NCBI RefSeq assembly: GCF_000235425.2
Contig: NZ_KI912266.1
Coordinates: forward strand, 5,714,166-5,778,165
DNA: 64,000 nucleotides
Direction of reading: 5' to 3'
Origin: Pseudofrankia saprophytica
GTDB lineage: Bacteria; Actinomycetota; Actinomycetes; Frankiales; Frankiaceae
Part shown: positions 54,872 through 64,000 of the stretch, piece after piece
Layout of the letters: every line of letters begins with the position of its first letter
How positions within the stretch are numbered: position 1 is the stretch's first letter
Position numbers and translations under genes: made by a program
Notes under the pieces: model-generated
What the model saw: only the letters and a program-made list of their open reading frames with translations
The model's database searches: none
What the model was told of the DNA's origin: nothing

Positions 54872-54910
54872 TTAGCCTTCACTTGTCGGATAACCTGCAC
54901 ATGTAGGGTG
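54872..54910. promoter_or_regulatory. TetR operator-like sites (copy B, one degenerate)
   Basis: The equivalent of the operator pair at 50321. The distal site TAACCTGCACATGTAGGG (54891-54908) is preserved, but the site next to the TetR gene has decayed to TTAGCCTTCACTTGTCGGA, with its inverted symmetry lost. The two copies of the promoter should therefore bind the repressor differently. Confidence 0.55.
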
Positions 54911-54959
54911 GCTACGGCGTTGGACCCATCGTCACCCGGCCGGCAGAAAGGAACTTGGT

Positions 54960-55157
54960 GTGAAAGTCACCGTGGACGAGGACAAGTGCTGCAGCGCCGG
55001 CCAGTGCGTGCTGATCGCGCCCGATGTCTTCGACCAGCGCGACGAGGACGGCGTGGTCGTACTGCTCGACAAGGCGCCGCCTCCGCGGCTGCACGACGCC
55101 GTCCGGGAGTCGGCCCTGGCATGCCCCGCAGCCGCCATCCAGCTGGTCGAGTTGTGA
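54960..55157 (+). CDS. P450-type [3Fe-4S] ferredoxin (copy B)
   Basis: A 65-residue ferredoxin, GTG start, AAGGAA just upstream. Ligand cysteines are Cys10, Cys16 and Cys55 (ACPAAAI); Ala13 occupies the variable ligand-loop position. Its stop overlaps the GTG of the reductase (GTGA at 55154-55157). It should carry electrons from the reductase to the P450 at 56460. Confidence 0.92.
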   Translation: MKVTVDEDKCCSAGQCVLIAPDVFDQRDEDGVVVLLDKAPPPRLHDAVRESALACPAAAIQLVEL

Positions 55158-56368
55158 GTCGAGCCCTGCGCCGGATCGTGGTCGTGGGCGCATCGGCAGG
55201 CGGGCTGGCCTGCGCGGAGGCGCTGCGCAGGCAGGGCTATGCGGGTGTACTCACGCTCGTCGGCGACGAACCACACCCTCCCTATGACCGCCCACCGCTG
55301 TCGAAGCAGATCCTGGCCGGGCAGTGGGAGCCGGACCGGCTTTCCCTGCGGCCGCCAGCGGATATCGAGGCGCTGGGGTTGGACCTGCGGCTGGGGGTGA
55401 CCGCGACCGGGCTGGATGTGTCCGCGCGGGCGGTGGCGCTGACGGACGGCGCGGATCTGCCCTACGAGGGACTGGTCGTGGCGACCGGCGTACGCGCCCG
55501 CCGCCTGCCCGGTAGCGGGCGCGTGGCCGGGGTGCACACGTTGCGGACCCTAACGGACGCGCTGGCGTTGCGGGCGCGGCTGCGTTCGGGGCGACGGTTG
55601 GTGATCGTCGGCGGTGGGTTTGTGGGTGCCGAAGTGGCCGCCGTCGCGCGTGGGCTCGGGGTGGAGGTGACGGTGCTGGAAGCGGGTCCGGTCCCGCTGG
55701 CGCAGGCGGTCGGCGAGCAGGCCGGGCGGTTGCTGTCGCAGGTCCACCGTGACCACGGCGTCCACCTGCGCACCGGGGCGGTGGTGGCCGAGGTCATCAG
55801 CGTCGAGGGCAGGGTGACCGGTGTCGCGCTGGCCGACGGAAGTGTGGTCCCGGCCGATGACGTGCTGGTCGCCATCGGTTCGGTGCCCAACACCGAGTGG
55901 CTGGCTGGCAGTGGCCTGCCCGTCCACGACGGACTCGTGTGTGACGAGTACTGTGCCGCCGGGCCCGGTGTGTACGGGGTCGGAGACGTGGCGTGCTGGC
56001 ACAATCCGCTGTTCGGCACCGCGATGCGCGTCGAGCACCGTACCAACGCCGCCGAGCAGGCCATGACCGTCGCCCACAACCTGCTCAACCCGGACGTCCA
56101 GCGGCCCTACGCCCCCGTGCCGTACTTCTGGTCCGACCAGTACGACATGAAGGTCCAGGCCTACGGGTACGTGCGTGGCCACGACGAGGCGCTCGTCCTG
56201 GACAGCGACCTGTCCCGTCGGCAGCTGCTGGTCGCGTACCGCCGTGGAGACCTGCTTGCCGGGGTGGTCGCTGTCGGCAAGCCGCCCAGGACCTTGCGCG
56301 CCTGGCGGGCGCTCATCGCTTCCGGTGCCACCTGGGAAGCCGCCGTCACCGACACGGCCGCCGCGTAG
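55154..56368 (+). CDS. FAD-dependent ferredoxin reductase
   Basis: A 404-residue pyridine nucleotide-disulphide oxidoreductase family protein of the P450 ferredoxin-reductase kind. FAD site IVVVGASAGGLACAEALRR at the N-terminus, NAD(P) site LVIVGGGFVGAEVAAVARG at about residues 152-170, FAD motif YGVGDVACWHNP, and the C-terminal reductase domain (PVPYFWSDQYDMKVQAYGY). It passes electrons from NAD(P)H to the overlapping ferredoxin. Confidence 0.93.
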   Translation: MSRALRRIVVVGASAGGLACAEALRRQGYAGVLTLVGDEPHPPYDRPPLSKQILAGQWEPDRLSLRPPADIEALGLDLRLGVTATGLDVSARAVALTDGADLPYEGLVVATGVRARRLPGSGRVAGVHTLRTLTDALALRARLRSGRRLVIVGGGFVGAEVAAVARGLGVEVTVLEAGPVPLAQAVGEQAGRLLSQVHRDHGVHLRTGAVVAEVISVEGRVTGVALADGSVVPADDVLVAIGSVPNTEWLAGSGLPVHDGLVCDEYCAAGPGVYGVGDVACWHNPLFGTAMRVEHRTNAAEQAMTVAHNLLNPDVQRPYAPVPYFWSDQYDMKVQAYGYVRGHDEALVLDSDLSRRQLLVAYRRGDLLAGVVAVGKPPRTLRAWRALIASGATWEAAVTDTAAA

Positions 56369-56459
56369 CCGCCCTCGTGGACCACCGCCCAGAAGGCCAC
56401 CAGCTCAGCCCGCGCCGCTTCGTGCGGCGCGGTGGAGCCATCCTCTCGAGGAGTAATCC

Positions 56460-57686
56460 ATGAGCACGACAACCAGCACCACCCACCCGACCGACAACGC
56501 CGGCCTTCCCACGTTCCCCGGCCAGCGGTCCGCGCACCGTCCCCTCGACCCGCCCGCGGAATACACCGACTGGCTTCGTAGTGAAGGTCCACGACGGGCA
56601 CTGTGGCGCGATAGATCGGTGTGGATCGTGAGCCGGTACGCCGACATCCGGGCGGCCCTGAGTGACCCACGGCTCAGCGCGAACGACCGCACTCCCGGCT
56701 TCCCGGTCCCGGACTCGTCCGGCCCGGGAATGCCCCAGGCCTTCATCCGGATGGACGACCCGGAGCACGCCCGGCTGCGCCGGATGCTCACCGGGGAGTT
56801 CACCGTCAAGCGCATGCAGCAGCTGCGTCCGCGGATCCAGGAACTGGTCGACGGCTTCCTGGATCAGATGATCAGTGCGGGGCAGTCGGCGGATCTGGTG
56901 GACGCGTATGCCTTGCCGATTCCGTCCATGGTGATCTCGCTGCTGCTCGGTGTGCCCTATGCCGAGCACGAGTTCTTCCAGCAGCACAGCGCCACCATCA
57001 TCACCGCGAGCGCGACGCAAGAGGAGAAGCTGACGGCCAGCGCGCAGCTCGCCGGCTACCTGTTCGAACTGGTGGCCCGCAAGGAGCAGGAGCCGGCGGA
57101 CGACGTGATCAGCCGGCAGATCCAGCGGGTCGCCGTCGGCGAGATCAGCCGTGAAACAGTAGTGGTGAACGCCATCTCGCTTCTGGTCGCCGGTCACGAG
57201 ACCACGGCCAACATGATCGCCCTGGGCGCGTTGGCCCTGCTGCAGAACCCCGGCCAGCTCGCCCGTGTCCGCGACACCGACGACCCGGCCGTGGTCGCGA
57301 ACGCGGTCGAGGAGCTACTGCGCTACCTGACCATCCCCCAGGACGCGGTCTTCCGGGTCGCCGCCGAGGACGTCACCATCGGCGACCAGCTCATCCGCGC
57401 CGGCGAAGCCCTGATCATGAACCTGCCCGCCGGCAACCGCGACGAGACCTTCACCGCCGACCCCAACACCATCGACATCGACCGCGACACCCACGGGCAC
57501 CTCGGCTTCGGCTACGGCAGCCACCAGTGCCTCGGCCAGGCGCTGGCCCGCGTGGAACTACAGATCGCGCTGCCCACGCTGCTGCGCAGGCTGCCCGGGC
57601 TGCGGTTGGCGACGCCCCTGGAAAAACTGACGTTCCGCAACGGAACGATCACCTACGGCGTCCAAGAGCTGCCAGTCACCTGGTAG
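56460..57686 (+). CDS. Cytochrome P450
   Basis: A 408-residue bacterial P450. The I-helix oxygen-activation motif AGHETT is at 244-249, the ExxR pair at Glu285-Arg288, and the haem loop FGYGSHQCLGQALAR places the thiolate at Cys357. The N-terminus (LPTFPGQRSAHRPLDPP) resembles the CYP105-type group. GAGGAG precedes the ATG at 56460. With ferredoxin and reductase just upstream it forms a self-contained class I monooxygenase; the substrate is unknown. Confidence 0.94.
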   Translation: MSTTTSTTHPTDNAGLPTFPGQRSAHRPLDPPAEYTDWLRSEGPRRALWRDRSVWIVSRYADIRAALSDPRLSANDRTPGFPVPDSSGPGMPQAFIRMDDPEHARLRRMLTGEFTVKRMQQLRPRIQELVDGFLDQMISAGQSADLVDAYALPIPSMVISLLLGVPYAEHEFFQQHSATIITASATQEEKLTASAQLAGYLFELVARKEQEPADDVISRQIQRVAVGEISRETVVVNAISLLVAGHETTANMIALGALALLQNPGQLARVRDTDDPAVVANAVEELLRYLTIPQDAVFRVAAEDVTIGDQLIRAGEALIMNLPAGNRDETFTADPNTIDIDRDTHGHLGFGYGSHQCLGQALARVELQIALPTLLRRLPGLRLATPLEKLTFRNGTITYGVQELPVTW

Positions 57687-57853
57687 CGCCACGACAGACA
57701 CTCCTCACGCGCGGCCACGAAACGTCCGGGCGGCCCGCGCCAGGCTCTCCGCGTGAGCAGTCCGCCGGTGCCGCCACGGGCACGTAGAACACCTCGACAC
57801 CCCAGCAATACCCACAGCGCTGTCGCACCCTTCAGGACAGGAGTCAGGTAGGC

Positions 57854-58627
57854 ATGAGAGGGCTCAACGGAAAGCGCTTCGTCATCGCCGGCGGTGCCAG
57901 CGGGATCGGCGCCGCCACCGCCGAGCGCCTCGCCGCTGAGGGCGCCGCGGTCGTGGTCGGCGACATCAACCTCGACGGGGCGCAGGCCACCGCCAAACGC
58001 ATCGCCGACGCCGGCGGAACCGCCCTCGCCGTCGAGTTCGATCTCGCTGACGAGCAGTCCGTGCGCGCACTGGTCGACACCGCGGTCGACCAGCTCGGTG
58101 GGGTCGACGGGCTCTACAACGTCGGCGCCGACGTCTCGGCGGAGGTGCTGGGGCGCGACGGGAACCTGCTGGACATGGACCCGGCTGTGTGGCGGCGCAC
58201 GCTCGAGGTGAACCTGATCGGCTACGCGCTCACCGCCCGCGCCGTCCTTCCACTGCTGCTCGAACAGGGCAGCGGAGCGATCGTCAACACCTCCTCCGCC
58301 TCCGCGCATGTGGGCGACCGCAAGCGTGCGGCGTACAGCGCCAGCAAGGCCGGGATCAACGCCCTCACCCGCCACATCGCCTCCCGCTGGGGCAAGCAGG
58401 GCATCCGCTGCAACTGCGTGTCACCCGGAGTCGTGATGACCGAAGCCGCACGAAGGACGTCCCTGAACGCGAAGAACATCGCGATTGCACAGCAAGCCAT
58501 GCCCAGCCCCTCGGTTCGGCAGGCCCAGCGACCTCGCCGGGGTGGTCGCGTTCCTGCTCTCCGACGACGGAGAATGGATCAACGGCCAGGTCTGGTCGAT
58601 CTCCGGCGGCGCACTGCTCCGCGAATG
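57854..58627 (+). pseudogene. SDR oxidoreductase with a +1 frameshift near the C-terminus
   Basis: Up to about 58508 the frame is a good classical SDR: VIAGGASGIGAAT, NTSSASAHVGD, AAYSASKAGINALTRH and CNCVSPGVVMTEAARR. Removing one C from the CCCC run near 58508-58511 restores the expected end (RFGRPSDLAGVVAFLL, INGQVWSISGGALLRE, stop at 58625). As written the protein reads out of frame instead. Either a recent inactivating mutation or a sequencing error. Confidence 0.85.
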
Positions 58628-59003
58628 AAGACCGAACACACCGGACGACTTCCCACACACGAAGCCGCGCGTCACGCTCGTCCACCGGTCGATTCCCTGC
58701 CCAACTGTATGAGGGGTGGATCCGCTGTCCTGGTCGCCAGCTGGGCTGTGGGTCACCGGGCCAATTTCTTCGCCCTGGCCGCCGGGTGTCGTCGGGCGAG
58801 GACCTGCCCTTCCGGCCGCCGTCAGCTGACGGCGTCACCGGGTTCGCCTGCGGCCGACGTCGCGGTACGCGGCTGCGGGCGCCGCGCCGCGATGCGGTGC
58901 GGTCTCGGGTGGGCCGCGGCGGTCCGGGTGTGCCGGCGGCGTGGGCGCGATCTGAATCCTGGTGGCTGCGGTCACCACATCTGCTGAAAGCGGGAGGATG
59001 CAC
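58628..59003. other. Gap with no supported gene
   Basis: About 375 bp of GC-rich sequence after the SDR. Frames crossing it are rich in Arg, Pro and Cys and look non-coding. GGGAGG at the end serves the following gene. Confidence 0.5.
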
Positions 59004-59693
59004 ATGACTGCGGTGATGCATGGTGTGCGAGTGCTTGAGGTCGCCGAACACACCTTCGTTCCCGCCGCCTCCGCGCTCCTCTCCGACTGGGGCGCCGAGG
59101 TCATCAAGATCGAGCATGTCGAACGTGGTGACGCGATGCGCGCCTTGGCCGCTACCGGTGTCGCGGTCGTGCCAACGTCAGCGAATGTCCTCCTCGAACA
59201 CTCGAACCGCGGGAAACGAAGCCTGGGCCTGGATCTTGGGTCGGAGGCGGGCCGCGAGATCCTCTACCGCCTCGCCGCGAGCTGCGACGTCTTCCTCACC
59301 AACAAGCTGCCGGCGGTGCGCAGTTACGACCCCACCAGCCCCTTCATGCAGGGAACGGTCAGCACGGCCGCCGAACGCGCCGCCCCCGCCCGCTTCGAGG
59401 CTGTGGATGCCTTGCGAAGCATCGCCGACCAGGCGGGAATCACCCTCACAACGCTGGCACTCGCCTTCGTCTCCAGCCATCCTGCCATCACGTCGACGAT
59501 CATCGGACCGCGCACGGCGAGGCACCTGGACGACGCACTCGACGCAGCGGACGTCGAGCTCGGCGGAGACGTCCTCGACGCCATCGACAAGATCGTTCCA
59601 CCCGGCGTCGATCTCCCCGACATCGACCATTTCACTCAGTATCCGTCGCTGCTGCCCGCGGCTCGCCGCCGACCACCACACCTCCCTGCGTAA
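59004..59693 (+). CDS. CaiB/BaiF CoA-transferase N-terminus fused to aldo/keto reductase C-terminus
   Basis: One open frame of 229 codons joins two unrelated families. Residues 1 to about 106 are the start of a class III CoA-transferase (VRVLEVAEHTFVPAASALLS, WGAEVIKIEHVERGDAMR, NRGKRSLGLDL, SCDVFLTNKLP). From about residue 107 it becomes the C-terminal third of an aldo/keto reductase (VDALRSIADQAGITLTTLAL, SSHPAITSTIIGPRTARHLD, VLDAIDKIVPPG). Both catalytic centres are incomplete. GGGAGG lies six bases before the ATG at 59004. The likely origin is a deletion joining two genes in frame; whether it is functional is doubtful. Confidence 0.82.
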   Translation: MTAVMHGVRVLEVAEHTFVPAASALLSDWGAEVIKIEHVERGDAMRALAATGVAVVPTSANVLLEHSNRGKRSLGLDLGSEAGREILYRLAASCDVFLTNKLPAVRSYDPTSPFMQGTVSTAAERAAPARFEAVDALRSIADQAGITLTTLALAFVSSHPAITSTIIGPRTARHLDDALDAADVELGGDVLDAIDKIVPPGVDLPDIDHFTQYPSLLPAARRRPPHLPA

Positions 59694-59834
59694 AGGAATG
59701 TCTTCCAGCCAGAGGGTTCGTCGGTGACCTGTCGTGGCCGTTGACCGGAAAGAGGTCGCATATGGACTGGAGGTCTTGGTCGCAGCCAATATCGTTCGGT
59801 ATCTAGTGATGCATCGCGGACTGAGGAGGATCAG

Positions 59835-60698
59835 ATGGGTAAGTTAGACGGCAAGGTGGCCTTCATCACCGGCGCAGGCCGTGGTCAGGGGCGTAGTCAC
59901 GCCATCAGGCTGGCGAGCGAGGGTGCGGACATCATCGCGATCGACATCTGCCAGGACATTCCGACCGTCAACTATGAGATGGCGAGTGCGGAGGATCTGG
60001 CGCAGACCGTCAAGGAGGTCGAGGCGCTTGGCCGCGGCATCGTCGCGGTCAAGGCCGACGTGCGGATCAAGGAGCAGCTGAAGGCCGCGCTGGAGGCGGG
60101 CATCGTCCGTTTCGGCAGGGTCGACATCGTCTGCGCGAATGCCGGCATCCTGCCGATGAACGACCGCACCCTCATCGAGGGCTTCATCGACGGCGTGGAC
60201 GTCGACTTCGTCGGCGCGCACAACACGGTCGCCGTCGTCGCCCCTCATCTGCGGGCCGGCGCCTCGATCATCATCACCGGTTCTTGCGCGGGCCTGATGA
60301 AGAACACCACCGAGGCGATGGGCAAGACCGGCGGGGTCGGGTACTCGTTCGCGAAGCGGCTGGGCTTCCAGTACGTCGAGACGCTCGCGCTGCAGCTGGC
60401 GCCGCACAACATCCGGCTGAACGCGGTGCACCCGACGAACGTCAACACCCGGCTGCTGCAGAACGACGACATCTACCGCGCGTTCCGCCCGGACCTCGTC
60501 GCCGAGGGCAAGACGCCGACCCGCGAGGATGCGGAGGCGGTCTTCCCGGGCATGCAGCCGATGCCGATCCCCTACATCGAGCCGGGCGACGTCTCCGCCC
60601 TGGTGCTGTTCCTGGCCAGCGAGGACTCCCGCTACGTCACCGGCCTCAACATCCGGCTCGACGCCGGCTCGATGCTCAAGGGCGAACGCGCGATCTAG
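59835..60698 (+). CDS. Mycofactocin-coupled SDR
   Basis: A 287-residue SDR with TGAGRGQGRSHAIRLASEGA, the elongated cofactor turn of the mycofactocin-dependent subfamily, followed by IIAIDICQDI. The catalytic Ser is in ITGSCAGL, Tyr-Lys in GYSFAKRLG, and NIRLNAVHPTNVNTRLL is also characteristic. Members hold NAD(H) tightly and use mycofactocin as the external electron carrier. GAGGAGGA precedes the ATG at 59835. No mycofactocin genes are in this window. Confidence 0.9.
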   Translation: MGKLDGKVAFITGAGRGQGRSHAIRLASEGADIIAIDICQDIPTVNYEMASAEDLAQTVKEVEALGRGIVAVKADVRIKEQLKAALEAGIVRFGRVDIVCANAGILPMNDRTLIEGFIDGVDVDFVGAHNTVAVVAPHLRAGASIIITGSCAGLMKNTTEAMGKTGGVGYSFAKRLGFQYVETLALQLAPHNIRLNAVHPTNVNTRLLQNDDIYRAFRPDLVAEGKTPTREDAEAVFPGMQPMPIPYIEPGDVSALVLFLASEDSRYVTGLNIRLDAGSMLKGERAI

Positions 60699-60992
60699 AG
60701 GACGTCCGAGAAGGGTCAGGGTGACGCGCAGGAGAGGTGGAAAGCTCATCGACCTCGGTACAGTTCTGCGCGGCGCCAATGTTGCCATCATATCCGCGGG
60801 AAGCCCGTGACACCCGCGGCGTCCTCATTCTGGTCGCGGATGACCTCGACCGAAAACGTGTGCGTCGCGGATATCGCCTACCTGGGCGAGGCTGAGCGCC
60901 TCCGCGGTCTGCCCCGGGCAAAGCGCGGCGTTGGCGGCGATACGACGTATCGTGCTTGCGCGGACCACCACTCCCGAGCGGATAGGAGCACG

Positions 60993-61754
60993 ATGACGGA
61001 CAAGGCGCTGGTCGACGTCGAGCGGCGCGGGCGGGTGCTCGTGGTGACGATGCGGCGAGAGTCGAAGCGCAACGCGGTCGACCGAGCCATGGCCGATGCG
61101 CTGGACGCCGCGTTCAACCTGCTCGAGGACGGCGACGAGCTGTGGGCCGGGGTCCTCGCCGCCACCGGGCCCGTCTTCAGCGCCGGCAGCGATCTGCGGG
61201 CCGGCGGCGACTACGCCACCGCGCGCGGTGGCGAGTACGGCCTTGTGCGCCGGCCGCGGCGCAAGCCGCTCGTCGCGGCAGTGGACGGCCCGGCGCTCGG
61301 CGGCGGGCTGGAGCTGGTACTGGCGTGCGACCTGGTCGTCGCGTCGACGTCGGCGACGTTCGGGCTGCCCGAGGTCGCGCGTGGGCTCGTCCCCACCTGC
61401 GGGGCGCTCTTCCGCGGCCCGCGCGGCCTCCCCGCCAACCTCGCCCGCCAGCTCATCCTCACCGGCGAACCGATCACCGCCGCCCGGGCATACGAGGTCG
61501 GCTTCGTCAACGAGCTCGTCGGGCCAGGTCAGGCGGCCGAGCGTGCCGCCGCGCTGGCCGAACGGATCTGCCGCAACTCCCCGGTCGCCGTCCGCGCCTG
61601 CCTGGCCGCTGTCAACGAGCTGACCACGGACGAGGACAGGGCCGGCTGGTCCGCCACCGCCTCGGCCACCGACGCTCTCAGGACCTCCGCCGACCCCGAG
61701 GAGGGCATCCGGGCCTTCCTTGAGCGCCGCTCCCCGGTCTGGACCGGGCGCTGA
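60993..61754 (+). CDS. Enoyl-CoA hydratase/isomerase
   Basis: A 253-residue crotonase. RRESKRNAVDRAM holds the CoA site, PVFSAGSDLRAGGDY the first oxyanion-hole segment and VDGPALGGGLELVLACDLVVA the second. GLPEVARGLVPTCGALFRGPR follows, where the usual catalytic Glu in the GxE position is altered, so the exact reaction is open. AGGAG lies before the ATG at 60993. Confidence 0.9.
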   Translation: MTDKALVDVERRGRVLVVTMRRESKRNAVDRAMADALDAAFNLLEDGDELWAGVLAATGPVFSAGSDLRAGGDYATARGGEYGLVRRPRRKPLVAAVDGPALGGGLELVLACDLVVASTSATFGLPEVARGLVPTCGALFRGPRGLPANLARQLILTGEPITAARAYEVGFVNELVGPGQAAERAAALAERICRNSPVAVRACLAAVNELTTDEDRAGWSATASATDALRTSADPEEGIRAFLERRSPVWTGR

Positions 61755-61966
61755 CCCGCGATCAGCACCTTCTCATGATCACGACGCGAACACGCGCAGG
61801 GCATCTACATACCGGGTCAGGAGCCAATGCCGTGAAGCTTAAGTCGATCTTGGATGGCTGATCTTCCGCTGTTGCTGGCCGGCGGGTTGGTACGGCGTGG
61901 CGGCGTGGCATCTGTGCTGGCGGGTGGTTTGGTCACGGTTCGTGGCTTCGATGATGTCCCCGGACC

Positions 61967-63152
<1,186 letters not shown>

Positions 63153-63176
63153 CGGCCAGCCGATGCAACAGCGCCG

Positions 63177-63947
63177 TCAGGAGTTGGCCGGGCGGGGCCA
63201 TCCGCCGAACTGCTGAGCAGCCGCGTCGCCGAAGCCGGCTGGCTCTCCCGCCTCGGCGAACGTGCGAGCTATCTGGCGCATCTCCTCCTCCCAGCGCCAC
63301 CCCTTGTGGGCTGCCGCATCGAGCGCGGCGGCGTGGCGTGTGGCGAGCTCAGGCTGAGAGCGCGCCCACTCTGCCGCGAGTGCTTCGTCCACACCGTGGC
63401 GCTTCGCGACGCGGCGGGCACTGATCAGCAGGGCCGCAGTGATCTTGGTCCACGCCGCATAGGTCATCTTCAGCGCCGACGCGGCCGTGTTGTCGCCGTT
63501 CAGCACGACAGCTTCGATGTGGGTGCCGCGAAAGATCGCGGCGACGTCCCCGGCTCGCTCCCCGGACAGGAACACGCGGGTGGTCCCGGGTTGCTCCGGT
63601 GGCGGCCCGATGATCCCGCCGTCGACATACGTGGCTCCGCGGGCCTGAACCACCGCTGCGACGCCGGAAGCGGTGCCCGGGCTGATCGCGTTGGCGTCCA
63701 CGTACAACCCAGAGAAGCCAGCAACCGTCCGGGCGGTCTCCGCCGCGGCAGCGGGTGGGCAGATGGACAGGACAACGTCGCGGTCCCTCAGGTCGACCGA
63801 CTCGCGCATCCCCGCGGCATCCGCGCGACGGCGCGTGCTCGCGCTTCGTCCGGCTGGCAGCCAGGTCACGTCGTGGCCGGAGCCGACCAGCGCCCAGCCC
63901 ACCGCCGCGCCCATCTGCCCCGGGTGAAGAATCGCGATGCGGCTCAC
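63177..63947 (-). CDS. NAD(P)-binding dehydrogenase with DUF1932 domain (6-phosphogluconate dehydrogenase-like)
   Basis: A 256-residue beta-hydroxyacid dehydrogenase-like protein. The N-terminal ILHPGQMGAAVGWALVGSGH is the Rossmann GxMG turn, VDGGIIGPPP the mid-domain motif, and the helical C-terminal part with KMTYAAWTKITAALLISARR is the DUF1932 type. It starts at GTG 63947, overlapping the preceding stop by a GTGA arrangement. The substrate is unknown; relatives oxidise small beta-hydroxy acids or reduce imines. Confidence 0.85.
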   Translation of the reverse strand: MSRIAILHPGQMGAAVGWALVGSGHDVTWLPAGRSASTRRRADAAGMRESVDLRDRDVVLSICPPAAAAETARTVAGFSGLYVDANAISPGTASGVAAVVQARGATYVDGGIIGPPPEQPGTTRVFLSGERAGDVAAIFRGTHIEAVVLNGDNTAASALKMTYAAWTKITAALLISARRVAKRHGVDEALAAEWARSQPELATRHAAALDAAAHKGWRWEEEMRQIARTFAEAGEPAGFGDAAAQQFGGWPRPANS

Positions 63948-64000
63948 CAGGGCATCATCCGCAGTCCGTCACCGCCAGTGGACATCGACCATCCGGCCGC
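63944..64000 (-). CDS. C-terminal end of an upstream leftward gene (partial)
   Basis: The minus strand at the right edge reads GWSMSTGGDGLRMMPW and a TGA that overlaps the GTG start of the next gene. Too little is visible to name it, but the overlap indicates an operon. Confidence 0.4.
   Translation of the reverse strand, partial: AAGWSMSTGGDGLRMMPW

Noticed and set aside
59694-59834. Possible ninth TYRA element (CCAATATCGTTCGG near 59788)
   Set aside because: Only one TYRA-like unit and no 6-bp periodicity.

Overview
The window is very GC-rich and codon-dense, and its gene content is that of a filamentous, metabolically versatile actinobacterium: many acyl-CoA dehydrogenases, FadD-type CoA ligases, LLM-class oxidoreductases, ACMSD-like amidohydrolases, a mycofactocin-type SDR, an HrdB/SigA-type sigma factor and actinobacterial rve-type insertion sequences. 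A Frankiaceae-like host would fit, but that is inference from gene content only. No rRNA, tRNA or CRISPR array was seen.

Region 1 (1-26.3 kb) is a catabolic island for an unknown carboxylic acid. It holds three intact CoA ligases plus one decayed copy, six acyl-CoA dehydrogenases arranged as adjacent unlike pairs, a thiolase, three amidohydrolases, three SnoaL-like proteins, two LLM oxidoreductases, two SDRs and two TetR regulators. Eight copies of an unusual DNA element, a 6-bp-periodic run of TYRA tetranucleotides written (TYRA-NN)3-5, lie at or near promoters across the first 23 kb. I saw none in the other 41 kb. They would tie these transcription units into one regulon. The FadD19-like and bile-acid-ligase-like enzymes and the paired dehydrogenases resemble steroid side-chain catabolism, but no ring-degradation genes are present, so the substrate is unknown.

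Region 2 (26.3-40 kb) is a scrap-yard of mobile DNA. It has an IS remnant beside a 5'-truncated, frameshifted CARF-like (APE2256-type) gene, a MaoC-type dehydratase, a principal-type sigma factor, a Ser/Thr kinase truncated exactly at an IS copy, a TetR/SnoaL divergent pair, an MFS remnant, a membrane diguanylate cyclase, and the 3' end of a group II intron cut by a second IS copy.

Region 3 (39.8-45.3 kb) holds a HupE/UreJ-like membrane protein and a DUF3500 lipoprotein, divergent from an OmpR-type two-component system.

Region 4 (45.3-64 kb) is a second catabolic island: a VOC protein, another acyl-CoA dehydrogenase pair, an amidohydrolase, an aldehyde dehydrogenase, a TetR-ferredoxin-reductase-P450 cassette, SDRs, an enoyl-CoA hydratase and a DUF1932-type dehydrogenase. 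A segment of about 770 bp (TetR 5' half, ferredoxin, start of the reductase) is duplicated 4.55 kb apart. The region also contains a CaiB-type CoA-transferase/aldo-keto reductase chimera, several gene fragments, and a third, frameshifted IS copy with terminal inverted repeats.
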